From Polaromonas sp. (GTDB taxonomy: Bacteria > Pseudomonadota > Gammaproteobacteria > Burkholderiales > Burkholderiaceae_C), in contig JAUXPP010000116.1 in NCBI GenBank assembly GCA_030683705.1, forward strand, positions 1 to 33,249: a DNA stretch of 33,249 nucleotides. The letters are read 5' to 3'. The stretch's first letter is position 1. Each line of letters starts with the position of its first letter. Below are positions 9,398 to 16,552 of the stretch, piece by piece. The position numbers and the translations under genes are program-made. The notes beneath the pieces are model-generated. The model saw only the letters and a list, made by a program, of their open reading frames with translations. It did no database searches and was not told where the DNA came from.

Positions 9398-9424
9398 AAA
9401 AAGGGGCTACGCGAGCCCCTTTTT
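9398..9424 (-). terminator. Perfect hairpin between rpsB and tsf (attenuator)
   Basis: AAAAAGGGGCT (9398-9408), a 5-base loop (ACGCG) and AGCCCCTTTTT (9414-9424) form an uninterrupted 11-bp stem. On the minus-strand transcript it sits 25 bases after the rpsB stop codon and ends in five U, so it has the form of an intrinsic terminator. tsf has no obvious strong promoter of its own beyond it, so partial read-through is the likely design, giving more S2 than EF-Ts message. A second small inverted repeat, GCCTTTG-GA-CAAAGGC (9378-9393), follows in the same spacer. Confidence 0.75.
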
Positions 9425-9449
9425 CGCGTCAGGCGCAGGGCCGCGGCTA

Positions 9450-10202
9450 TCAGGCAGCGGCGTTTTCCACTTCGACGAATTCGTCTGCGCTTTCGGCGGA
9501 AACCATCTTGACGACTTCATTGCCGGCGCTGGCGCGGCCTTCGATGATGGCGTCGGCGATGCCGCGCGCGTACAGGGCCACGGCCTTGGACGAGTCGTCG
9601 TTGCCGGGAATCACGTAATCGATGCCGATGGGCGAATGGTTGGAGTCAACCACGCCGATCAGCGGGATGCCCAGCTTCTTGGCTTCGAGGATGGCGATCT
9701 TGTGGAAGCCCACGTCGATCACGAAAATCGCGTCGGGCAGCGCATTCATGTCCTGGATGCCGCCGATGTCTTTTTCCAGCTTTTCCATTTCGCGCTTGAA
9801 GGTCAGCTGCTCTTTCTTGCTCAGGGAGTCGAGGCCGACTTCCTGCTGGGCCTTCATTTCCTTCAGGCGCTTGATCGAGGTCTTGACCGTCTTGAAGTTG
9901 GTCAGCATGCCGCCCAGCCAGCGCTGGTCGACAAAAGGCACGCCGGCGCGCTTGGCTTCGGCGGAAACCAGTTCGCGGGCCTGGCGCTTGGTGCCGACCA
10001 TCAGGATGGTGCCGCGGTTGGCGGACAGCTGCTTGGCGAACTTCATCGCTTCCTCGAACATCGGCAGCGATTTTTCGAGGTTGATGATGTGGATACGGTT
10101 GCGATGGCCGAAGATATACGGGGCCATCTTGGGATTCCAGAAGCGGGTTTGGTGACCGAAATGGACGCCGGCTTCCAGCATTTCACGCATGCTTGTTGAC
10201 AT
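9450..10202 (-). CDS. rpsB: 30S ribosomal protein S2
   Basis: Structural protein of the small subunit, needed for S1 docking. The ATG at 10202 ([20 protein letters not shown]) has a GGAG Shine-Dalgarno at 10210-10213. It gives 250 residues, the usual betaproteobacterial length. Signatures include [21 protein letters not shown], the [12 protein letters not shown] segment, the coiled-coil insert with [16 protein letters not shown], and [12 protein letters not shown]. It is the first gene of the ten-gene minus-strand operon that ends in skp. In Escherichia coli S2 represses its own rpsB-tsf message through the leader; the leader here has a candidate structure. Confidence 0.98.
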   Translation of the reverse strand: MSTSMREMLEAGVHFGHQTRFWNPKMAPYIFGHRNRIHIINLEKSLPMFEEAMKFAKQLSANRGTILMVGTKRQARELVSAEAKRAGVPFVDQRWLGGMLTNFKTVKTSIKRLKEMKAQQEVGLDSLSKKEQLTFKREMEKLEKDIGGIQDMNALPDAIFVIDVGFHKIAILEAKKLGIPLIGVVDSNHSPIGIDYVIPGNDDSSKAVALYARGIADAIIEGRASAGNEVVKMVSAESADEFVEVENAAA

Positions 10203-10339
10203 AGAGATACTCCAAAGGTTGTGTCTAAAATCAGCGCTTATCACCCGGAGAGCACTTTTGAAAAGTCCCGCGGGCAACACCTTGAATGGCTGATTTGCGA
10301 TTTATTGCGCGAAGGGCCGGACGGCCTTTCACACAACCC
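10203..10339 (-). promoter_or_regulatory. rpsB 5' leader with long-range pairing (candidate S2 autoregulation site)
   Basis: On the transcript the first bases after the predicted start, GGUUGUGU (complement of 10331-10338), are perfectly complementary to ACACAACC (complement of 10217-10224). The second arm ends only three bases before the GGAG Shine-Dalgarno. Between the arms is a short GC hairpin (10315-10326, GGCCG-GA-CGGCC). Such a closing stem could present or hide the ribosome site. E. coli S2 is known to repress its own rpsB leader; that this leader is the equivalent is my inference from position and pairing only. Confidence 0.5.
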
Positions 10340-10343
10340 GCTG

Positions 10344-10352
10344 AGTATAACA
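10344..10352 (-). promoter_or_regulatory. Extended -10 promoter for the rpsB operon
   Basis: On the minus strand TGT-TATACT (10352 to 10344) is a good extended -10 element. It places transcription start near 10337-10339, about 135 bases before the rpsB ATG. No convincing -35 hexamer is found at 16-18 bp spacing, which is acceptable for an extended -10 promoter. It is the only strong candidate upstream of the ten-gene operon. Confidence 0.6.
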
Positions 10353-10434
10353 TCCCTGTCACCCGCAAGCGCCCGACGGGTCACCGCGCCGCGCCACCCT
10401 GGCGTCGTCCAGGTGTCCCGCCCGACCCTGCACA

Positions 10435-10497
10435 CTATAAAAATGATAGCTGCCTGCGCTTGTCCAGCAAGCGGCGACTGCCAATTCGACCCAAAAA
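10435..10497 (+). repeat. Dispersed hairpin repeat, copy A (upstream of dadA)
   Basis: The unit contains a CTATAAAAATGATAGC inverted pair, then TGCCTGCG, then a small hairpin GCTTG-TCCAG-CAAGC (10458-10472). The core from ATAGCTGC to CAAGCG is shared with the copy inside nnr (12372-12438) with two mismatches over 28 bases, and in related form with the copy in hscB (27711-27751). It lies within 55 bases of the dadA start, so it will be in the dadA 5' UTR or promoter region. Confidence 0.8.
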
Positions 10498-10548
10498 CAT
10501 GCACTTTCGCCTGATTCCGCCACTTTCCGCTCCTTCACGGACCTCGCC

Positions 10549-11811
10549 ATGAAGGTCGCCGTCATAGGCGCCGGCATCATCGGCATCACCACCGCCTGGG
10601 AATTGGCCATGGACGGCCATGAGGTCACGGTGTTCGAGCGCCGCGGCGCCGCCGCCGAAGAAGGCAGTTTTGCCAACGCCGGCGTGGTCGCGCCCGGCTA
10701 CGTGACACCCTGGGCCAGCCCGGGCATGCCGCGCAAGGTCCTCAGCCACCTGTTCAGCCGCCATGCGCCCGTGACGCTGGGCCTGCCCTTGTCCGGCAGC
10801 GAGCTGGCGTGGATGTGGAAATGGTGGCGTGCCTGCAAGCTGGAAACCTACCTGGCCAACCGCGCCCGGCTGCAGCGCCTGGCCTTCTACAGCCGGGAGC
10901 GCCTGCACCAGATCACGGCGGATTGTCAGCTCGAGTACGACCGCAGCCCCGGCTACCTGGTGCTACTACGCGCCGAAGCCGACGCCCGCATGGTGGAGCC
11001 CGGCCTGCAGGTGCTGCGCGACGCCGGCGTGGCCTTCAGGCAGGTCGGCAGCGACGAGGCGCGCAAGATCGAGCCGGCGCTGAACCCGGACACGTCCTTC
11101 CTGGGCGCGGTGCACCTGCCCGATGACGAGGTCGCCAACTGCCGGCAGTTTGCGCTGCTGCTCAAAACCGAGGCCCAGCGCCTCGGCGTGAATTTCGAGT
11201 TCAACAAGGCCGTAGCCCATGTGGAACGTGCGCAACCAGCTACATTTTTGATAGCGGGCGAAAGCGCGCCGCGCCGCTTCGACGCGGTGGTGCTGTGTGC
11301 CGGCCTGGCGTCGGCGCGGCTGCTCAGGCCGCTCGGGCTGCACATCCCGCTGGCGGCGGTCTACGGCTACTCGATCAGCGCACCGGTCCGCGAGCCGCTC
11401 AACGCGCCGCGCAGCGCACTGATGGACGAACGTTACAAGGTGGCCATCTCGCGGCTCGGCAACCGCGTGCGCGTGGCCGGCAGCGCCGAAATCGGCGGCC
11501 ACCCCGACAAAAAACGCGCGTCGTCCGTACAGACGCTGTACAAGGTACTGCAGGACTGGTTTCCGGGCGCGGCCCACACCTCCAGCACCGGCGCCAGCGT
11601 GCAGGAATGGAAAGGCGCGCGACCCATGCTGCCGGACGGCCCGCCTGTCATCGGCGCCAGCGGCCTGCCCGGCCTGTGGCTCAACCTGGGGCATGGCTCC
11701 AGCGGCTGGGCCCTGAGTTGCGGCAGTGCCCGGGCGGTAGCGGATCTGGTCGGTGGCAAAACGCCGGCGATTGACATGGACGGCTTCGACGTCGGCCGGC
11801 TCCGGCGCTAG
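10549..11811 (+). CDS. dadA: FAD-dependent D-amino acid dehydrogenase, DadA-like
   Basis: Membrane-associated flavoenzyme that oxidatively deaminates D-amino acids (D-alanine in the best-known members) to the 2-oxo acid, passing electrons to the quinone pool. It has 420 residues, typical for the DAO/DadA family. The N-terminal dinucleotide-binding motif is GAGIIG at residues 7-12. It is followed by FERR at the end of strand 2 and the DadA-type GSFANAGVVAPGYVTPWASPGMP segment. The C terminus carries GARPMLPDGPPVIGASGLPGLWLNLGHGSSGWALSCGSA, the second FAD-contact region. No alanine racemase (dadX) or Lrp-type regulator is adjacent. The hydrate-repair gene follows after 18 bp, so the two are probably one transcript. 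A partial repeat copy lies at 11222-11255 inside the gene. Exact substrate is inferred. Confidence 0.88.
   Translation: MKVAVIGAGIIGITTAWELAMDGHEVTVFERRGAAAEEGSFANAGVVAPGYVTPWASPGMPRKVLSHLFSRHAPVTLGLPLSGSELAWMWKWWRACKLETYLANRARLQRLAFYSRERLHQITADCQLEYDRSPGYLVLLRAEADARMVEPGLQVLRDAGVAFRQVGSDEARKIEPALNPDTSFLGAVHLPDDEVANCRQFALLLKTEAQRLGVNFEFNKAVAHVERAQPATFLIAGESAPRRFDAVVLCAGLASARLLRPLGLHIPLAAVYGYSISAPVREPLNAPRSALMDERYKVAISRLGNRVRVAGSAEIGGHPDKKRASSVQTLYKVLQDWFPGAAHTSSTGASVQEWKGARPMLPDGPPVIGASGLPGLWLNLGHGSSGWALSCGSARAVADLVGGKTPAIDMDGFDVGRLRR
11222..11255 (-). repeat. Partial copy of the dispersed repeat (copy D) inside dadA
   Basis: Read on the minus strand, this gives GCTATCAAAAATGTAGCTG followed by GTTGCGC, matching the left half of the dispersed repeat (inverted pair GCTAT/GTAGC, then the TTGCGC arm). 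The second hairpin half is absent or eroded. It codes for part of AQPATFLIAGE in DadA, a surface-type segment between recognised motifs. Confidence 0.55.
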
Positions 11812-11829
11812 CGGGCCCACAATCGGGCC

Positions 11830-13401
11830 ATGCACCAGATCTCCACCGCCCTCACCCTGCCGCTGTTCGGCGTCGCAGCGACGCGCCGGCTGGAGCAGCA
11901 AGCTGCCGCGGCGCTGCCACCGCATACGCTGATGCAGCGCGCCGGACTGGCCGCGGCACGGCTGGCGCTGGCGCTGGCGCCGCATGCGCAGCAGATCTGG
12001 ATCGCCTGCGGGCCCGGCAACAACGGCGGCGACGGCCTGGAAGCGGCGAGACACCTGCACCAGTGGGGCAAAACCGTCACCGTGACCTGGCTGGGCGAAG
12101 CGGGCGAACGCGAGGGCAAGCTGCCTGCCGACGCGCTGGCCTCGCTGCAGGGCGCCCGCGCCGCCGGCGTTGTTTTTGCCGATGCACCGCCGCCCGACGT
12201 CGATTTCGCCATCGACGCCCTGCTGGGCATAGGCGCCACGCCACGGCCTGGCGACAACAGTGCCGAAGCCTCTCGCATGGCGGACTGGATGCGCTTGCTG
12301 CGCAACAGCAGCGCGCCGCTGCTGTCACTCGACATCCCGAGCGGCCTGGATGCCGGCACCGGAACCGATTTTGCTCCTGAATTCATAGCTGCTTGCGCTC
12401 GTCCAGCAAGCGCCGGCGTCCGATTTTGCTTGAGTTTTTTAACCCTGAAACCGGGCCTGTTCACCGCCGCCGGGCGGGATCTGGCCGGACAGGTCTGGTG
12501 GGACGACCTGGGTGTCACGGCACTGGATGGCACAGCGCCCGACGCCTGGCTGGCGGGACAGGACCGCTGTGGCCCAAGCGGCCGTGGCCAGGCGCCCCAC
12601 AGCAGCCACAAGGGCAGCTTCGGGGACGTGGCGGTTGTCGGTGGCGAGTCCGCGGGCGGCGCGCACATGGCCGGGGCCGCGCTGCTGGCCGGCCGCGCGG
12701 CCCTGCATGCGGGCGCCGGCCGGGTGTTTGTCGCCCTGCTGGGCAGCCCTGCCATGGAGGTGGACCCGCAACAGCCCGAACTGATGTTTCGCAGCCCCGA
12801 CGCCCTGGACCTGGCCCATCAGGTCGTGGTCTGCGGTTGCGGCGGCGGGAACGCCGTCGCTGCGGTGCTGCCGCGCATCCTGTCGAGGACGCCCGCCCTG
12901 GTGCTGGACGCCGACGGGCTCAACGCGGTCGCCAGCGACAGCTCCTTGCAGACCCTGCTACGCGCCCGCGCAGCCCGCGGCTGGCGCACGCTGCTGAGTC
13001 CGCACCCGCTGGAAGCCGCGCGCCTGCTGGGCAGCAGCACGGCCGCGGTGCAGGCGGACCGGCTGGACGCGGCTTCACGGCTGGCCGCGCAGTTTCAGTG
13101 TGTGGTGGTGCTCAAGGGCTCGGGCACGGTGATCGCGGCGCCCCATGCCGTTCCGCTGATCAACCCGACCGGCAATGCGCGCCTGGCGACGGCCGGCACC
13201 GGCGATGTGCTGGCCGGCATGCTGGGCGCGGCGCTGGCGGCCGGACTACCGGCTGTTGATGCCGCCTGCAGCGCGGTGTTCCAGCATGGGCAGTTGGCCG
13301 ACGCCTGGCCAGTCAGCCACCCGGGACAGGTACTGACTGCTTCGGCGCTAGCCGAGAACCATCAGGCCGATCTGCAGCAAGAGCAGCAGTACCAGCGCTG
13401 A
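11830..13401 (+). CDS. nnr: Bifunctional NAD(P)H-hydrate epimerase / ADP-dependent dehydratase
   Basis: Repairs damaged NADH and NADPH. The N-terminal YjeF_N/NnrE domain (about 1-215) interconverts the R and S hydrates; the C-terminal ribokinase-like NnrD domain (about 250-510) dehydrates the S form using ADP. Visible motifs are GPGNNGGDG (61-69), DIPSGLD (168-174), LKPGLF (206-211), a KGSFGDVAVVGG start to the second domain (from 261), SPHPLEA (390-396) and the active-site NARLATAGTGDV, with catalytic Asp at 459. At 523 residues it is a normal-length fusion. Residues 181-203, between the NnrE DIPSGLDAGTG and LTLKPGLF motifs, are encoded by a copy of the dispersed repeat (12372-12438). The 3' end overlaps yggT by 54 bp, tail to tail. 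It follows dadA by 18 bp. Confidence 0.95.
   Translation: MHQISTALTLPLFGVAATRRLEQQAAAALPPHTLMQRAGLAAARLALALAPHAQQIWIACGPGNNGGDGLEAARHLHQWGKTVTVTWLGEAGEREGKLPADALASLQGARAAGVVFADAPPPDVDFAIDALLGIGATPRPGDNSAEASRMADWMRLLRNSSAPLLSLDIPSGLDAGTGTDFAPEFIAACARPASAGVRFCLSFLTLKPGLFTAAGRDLAGQVWWDDLGVTALDGTAPDAWLAGQDRCGPSGRGQAPHSSHKGSFGDVAVVGGESAGGAHMAGAALLAGRAALHAGAGRVFVALLGSPAMEVDPQQPELMFRSPDALDLAHQVVVCGCGGGNAVAAVLPRILSRTPALVLDADGLNAVASDSSLQTLLRARAARGWRTLLSPHPLEAARLLGSSTAAVQADRLDAASRLAAQFQCVVVLKGSGTVIAAPHAVPLINPTGNARLATAGTGDVLAGMLGAALAAGLPAVDAACSAVFQHGQLADAWPVSHPGQVLTASALAENHQADLQQEQQYQR
12372..12438 (+). repeat. Dispersed hairpin repeat, copy B, in frame inside nnr
   Basis: TTCATAGCTGCTTGCGC is followed by the hairpin GCTCG-TCCAG-CAAGC region and a TTTTGCTTGAG tail. 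It shares 26 of 28 core bases with copy A. It is fully open in the nnr frame and encodes residues 181-203 of the epimerase domain. That segment lies between two conserved motifs and looks unlike the usual alternating hydrophobic strand of the family. Confidence 0.8.
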
Positions 13402-13908
13402 CAGGTCCACCCCGCCGATCTGCGGGATGATGCGGCGCAGCGGCGCCAGCAGGGGCTCGGTCAGTCGTCCCAGCAGGCCGTACATCGGCGAGCCGGGCTG
13501 CACCCAGGAGATGATCGCAAACGCCAGCACCGCTATAAAAGCCACCTGCAGGGCCACACGCAGCAGCATTTTCAGCGCCCCCAGCAGCAAGGCCGGCAGC
13601 AGCATGGGGCTAAAGGCCTGGAGACCGCCCGACAACATGCCGATCAGCAGCACCCCGAGCAAGGCAGACAGCAGCGCCAGCACAAAGGCCGCCAGCACGC
13701 TGGCCCAGTCCACGCGCGATTGCGCCACCGCCGTGGGCAACACACGGCGCAGGGGCTTGACGATCCAGTCGCTCACCGCCATCACGAAGATACCCGGCTG
13801 GGCGCGCATGTTGATGCGCTGGTAGTTCATCCAGGCGCGCAGCAAGGCGGCACCGATCAGCACAAAAAACAGCGTCTCGAGCAGGAAGGACAGGATACGG
13901 ATCAGCAT
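13348..13908 (-). CDS. yggT: YggT family integral membrane protein
   Basis: Inner-membrane protein of 186 residues with two YGGT repeats; biochemical role not established, with osmotic or cation tolerance reported for relatives. Each repeat has a hydrophobic helix, a short amphipathic stretch and a PLRRVLP- or PLRRIIP-type motif: SDWIVKPLRRVLPTAVAQSRVDW in the first half and LTEPLLAPLRRIIPQIGGVDLS in the second. About five to six membrane segments are visible. It starts 5 bp after the rnr stop codon, so it is very likely co-transcribed with rnr. Its last 54 bases overlap the convergent nnr gene. In many bacteria yggT sits by proC; that is not the case here. Confidence 0.88.
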   Translation of the reverse strand: MLIRILSFLLETLFFVLIGAALLRAWMNYQRINMRAQPGIFVMAVSDWIVKPLRRVLPTAVAQSRVDWASVLAAFVLALLSALLGVLLIGMLSGGLQAFSPMLLPALLLGALKMLLRVALQVAFIAVLAFAIISWVQPGSPMYGLLGRLTEPLLAPLRRIIPQIGGVDLSALVLLLLLQIGLMVLG

Positions 13909-13913
13909 GCCGG

Positions 13914-16373
13914 TCAGCGCCTCGGTTTCTTGCTGGACTTGCGCCCGGCACCACCGGCCGACTTCTTGACGGCTGCCTTGAGCGCCTGGATCGGCGAGAC
14001 CGCCGCGCGGCTGCCGCCGGCCGGGCTGCCGCGTCCGCCGGAGCCCTGCCCGCTGCGCTTGTCGCCGCGTGGGTCACCGCGTTTTTCCGCACGTTTGTCG
14101 CCACGCGGGCCACCCGCACCCCGGGCCGAGCCACGCTCCTGCTCGGGCAGGTCGCTGGCGCGCCCGCCGGTCTTGTCCTTCATGGCGCGGGTCAGCAGTT
14201 CCTCGCCTTCGCGTACCAGCCGGAAGTCGATCTTGCGGCCGTCCAGGTCCACCCGGCTGACCTGCACCCGTACCCGCGTGCCGATGGCGTAACGGATGCC
14301 GGTGCGTTCGCCGCGCAACTCCTGGCGCGCCTCGTCGAACTTGAAGTACTCGCCGCCCAGCTCGGTGATGTGCACCAGGCCTTCGACATACATGGCGTCC
14401 AGCGTGACGAAGATGCCGAAGCCGGCAGCCGAGGTGACCACACCGCCGAATTCTTCGCCCAGGTGTTCGCGCATGTACTTGCATTTGAGCCAGGCTTCGA
14501 CGTCGCGGCTGGCCTCGTCGGCACGGCGTTCGTTGGCGCTGCAATGCAGGCCGGCGGCCAGCCAGGCCAGCTGGTCCACACTGAATTTCTTCGGCTTTTG
14601 CGCCGGGTCGCTGACCCGCGACGCCAGGCGCTTGGACAGCTTGGCCTCGGCTTCACCGGGGGTCGGCAGGGTCGGCAACTGGTAGGTCGTCTGGTTCAGG
14701 ATGGCCTTGATGACGCGGTGCACCAGCAGGTCGGGGTAACGCCGGATCGGGCTGGTGAAGTGCGTGTAGGCCTCGTAGGCCAGGCCGAAGTGGCCATTGT
14801 TCATGGGCGTGTAAATCGCCTGCTGCATGGAGCGCAGCAGCATGGAATGGATCTGCTGCGCGTCGGCCCGGTCCTTGGTCGCCACCGCAATCTGCTGGAA
14901 CTCGCCGGGGCTCGGGTCATCGCTGATGGTCATCCCCAGGCCGATGGCCTTGAGGTAGTTGCGCAGCAAGTCCTTTTTCTCGGGCGTCGGGCCCTCGTGC
15001 ACACGGAACAGGCCCACATGTTTGCTCTGGGAGATGTAGTCGGCCGAACACACGTTGGCCGCCAGCATGGACTCCTCGATCAGCCGGTGCGCGACGTTGC
15101 GCGTGCGCGGCACGATTTTTTCGATGCGGCCGGCGTCATCACAGACGATCTGGGTTTCCGTGGTTTCGAAATCCACCGCCCCGCGCACGCTGCGTTCCTT
15201 GAGCAATGCCTGGTAGACATCGTGCAGGTCAAGCAGGTGCGGCACCAGGGCCTTGCGCTGCAAGGCCTCCGGGCCGCGCGTGTTGCCCAGAATCGCCGCG
15301 ACTTCGGTATAGGTGAAACGCGCGTGGCTGAACATCACGGCCGGGTAAAACTGGTAGGCGTGAACCTCGCCCTTGGCGTTGACCAGCATGGCGCAGACCA
15401 TGCACAGGCGCTCGACATTCGGGTTGAGCGAACACAGCCCGTTGGAGAGTTTTTCCGGCAGCATGGGAATCACGCGGCGCGGAAAATAAACGCTGGTGGC
15501 CCGGTCATAGGCATCGACATCGATCGCGCTGCCGGTCTCGACATAGTGGCTCACATCGGCAATCGCCACCAGCAGGCGCCAGCCCTTGCCGCGGCCGACC
15601 TTGGTCGGTTCGCAGTAGACCGCATCGTCGAAATCGCGGGCGTCCTCGCCGTCGATGGTCACCAGCGGAACGTCGGTCAGGTCCACACGGCCCTTCTTGT
15701 CCGCTGCACGCACCCCGTCGGGCAGCGCGCGCGCGAGGGCCAGCGCCGCCTCGCTGAACTCGTGCGGCACGCCGTACTTGCGCACCGCGATTTCTATCTC
15801 CATGCCGGGGTCGTCGATCTCGCCGAGCACTTCCTTGACACGCCCGACCGGCTGGCCGAACAGTGCCGGCGGTTCCGTCAGTTGCACCACGACGATCTGG
15901 CCGGTTTTGGCGGTGCCGGTGGCGCCCTTGGGAATCAGCACATCCTGGCCGTAACGCTTGTCCTCCGGCGCCACCAGCCACACGCCGCTTTCCTGCAGCA
16001 GGCGGCCGATGATGGGGTTGGAGGAGCGCTCGATGATTTCCGTGACCCGGCCTTCGGGCCGGTTTTTGCGGTCATGCCGCACGATGCGCGCCTTGACGCG
16101 GTCCTTGTGCAGCACGGCGCGCATTTCGTTGGGCGGCAGGTAGATATCGGCCTCGCCGTCATCACGCTGGACAAAGCCGTGACCGTCACGGTGACCCGAT
16201 ACGGTGCCTTCAAATTCTGCGAGCAGCCCGGCGCCCTGGCCGGTACTCTGTGTAGTCGTTTTGATAAGTGATCTCTTTTCTTGAGATGGTTGATTGTCGA
16301 AAGTCAGCAAAAAACGCGCCGGATGCCGGTTCGCTTCTGCTTCATGTGTGGGCAGCCCAAACAGCTGCAACAT
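13914..16373 (-). CDS. rnr: Ribonuclease R
   Basis: Processive 3'-5' exoribonuclease of the RNB family that degrades structured RNA and takes part in mRNA and rRNA quality control. From the ATG at 16373 it has 819 residues. Order: cold-shock/OB domains beginning EFEGTVSGHRDGHGFV; the RNB catalytic core with TIDGEDARDFDDAV, whose Asp residues bind Mg; and an S1 domain ending VDLDGRKIDFRLV. A very basic Gly/Arg/Lys/Ser tail of about 90 residues follows, with repeated RGDKR units, and probably binds RNA. The N-terminal start is uncertain. The first ATG has no clear Shine-Dalgarno, an in-frame TTG lies at 16310, and conserved sequence begins only around residue 50. An open frame continues upstream across the antisense of tRNA-Leu, which argues against a longer product. 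yggT follows by 5 bp. Confidence 0.93.
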   Translation of the reverse strand: MLQLFGLPTHEAEANRHPARFLLTFDNQPSQEKRSLIKTTTQSTGQGAGLLAEFEGTVSGHRDGHGFVQRDDGEADIYLPPNEMRAVLHKDRVKARIVRHDRKNRPEGRVTEIIERSSNPIIGRLLQESGVWLVAPEDKRYGQDVLIPKGATGTAKTGQIVVVQLTEPPALFGQPVGRVKEVLGEIDDPGMEIEIAVRKYGVPHEFSEAALALARALPDGVRAADKKGRVDLTDVPLVTIDGEDARDFDDAVYCEPTKVGRGKGWRLLVAIADVSHYVETGSAIDVDAYDRATSVYFPRRVIPMLPEKLSNGLCSLNPNVERLCMVCAMLVNAKGEVHAYQFYPAVMFSHARFTYTEVAAILGNTRGPEALQRKALVPHLLDLHDVYQALLKERSVRGAVDFETTETQIVCDDAGRIEKIVPRTRNVAHRLIEESMLAANVCSADYISQSKHVGLFRVHEGPTPEKKDLLRNYLKAIGLGMTISDDPSPGEFQQIAVATKDRADAQQIHSMLLRSMQQAIYTPMNNGHFGLAYEAYTHFTSPIRRYPDLLVHRVIKAILNQTTYQLPTLPTPGEAEAKLSKRLASRVSDPAQKPKKFSVDQLAWLAAGLHCSANERRADEASRDVEAWLKCKYMREHLGEEFGGVVTSAAGFGIFVTLDAMYVEGLVHITELGGEYFKFDEARQELRGERTGIRYAIGTRVRVQVSRVDLDGRKIDFRLVREGEELLTRAMKDKTGGRASDLPEQERGSARGAGGPRGDKRAEKRGDPRGDKRSGQGSGGRGSPAGGSRAAVSPIQALKAAVKKSAGGAGRKSSKKPRR

Positions 16374-16417
16374 GGATGAAATTTTTTGAAGTCCACCCCG
16401 AAAAATCGATTCTGTAA

Positions 16418-16426
16418 TGGTACACT
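16418..16426 (+). promoter_or_regulatory. Extended -10 promoter of tRNA-Leu
   Basis: TGG-TACACT matches an extended -10 element. It predicts a start a few bases before the mature tRNA 5' end at 16436. No good -35 hexamer is visible at the right spacing. The 62-bp gap between the rnr start and the tRNA leaves little other room for a promoter. Confidence 0.5.
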
Positions 16427-16435
16427 GCTGGCTGT

Positions 16436-16520
16436 GCCCGGGTGGCGGAATTGGTAGACGCGCACGGTTCAGGTCCGTGTATCGCAAGATGTGGAGATTC
16501 GAGTTCTCTCCCGGGCACCA
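16436..16520 (+). tRNA. tRNA-Leu (anticodon CAG)
   Basis: An 85-base class II tRNA with encoded CCA. The acceptor stem pairs GCCCGGG with CCCGGGC; the anticodon stem-loop is CACGG-TTCAGGT-CCGTG, giving anticodon CAG, which reads CUG, the dominant Leu codon at this GC content. The long variable arm (TATCGCAAGATG region) and T-arm GAGATTCGAGTTCTC are present. It is monocistronic, divergent from rnr, with its own terminator. Confidence 0.97.
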
Positions 16521-16552
16521 GATACATCAAAACCAGCAAAAGCTGGATCAAC

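Larger units (their letters stand above)
10203..10548. other. 346-bp divergent intergenic region, rpsB / dadA
   Basis: This gene-free stretch contains, from the rpsB side: a leader of about 135 bases, an extended -10 promoter for rpsB (10344-10352), a GC-rich unassigned segment (about 10353-10434), and one copy of the dispersed hairpin repeat (10435-10497). The dadA ATG follows 51 bases after the repeat with only a weak GGA as Shine-Dalgarno. I could not identify a convincing dadA promoter or a regulator site. Short open frames cross the region on both strands but none has recognisable content. Confidence 0.7.

Noticed and set aside
10221..10514. A 97-codon plus-strand open frame in the rpsB-dadA gap
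   Set aside because: It crosses the rpsB leader and a repeat copy, lacks a convincing ribosome site and shows no recognisable domain.
13525..13552. GCTATAAAAGCCACCTGC in yggT as another repeat copy
   Set aside because: It shares only the GCTATAAAA and CTGC words. The inverted ATAGC arm and the inner hairpin are missing.
14370..16271. A 633-codon plus-strand open frame opposite rnr
   Set aside because: It is entirely antisense to ribonuclease R, whose motifs are intact. The composition is that of a complementary-frame shadow.
16374..16487. N-terminally extended ribonuclease R (857 residues)
   Set aside because: The extension would be translated from the antisense of tRNA-Leu and its promoter, and has no family similarity. 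I use ATG 16373 with the caveat that the true start may be later.
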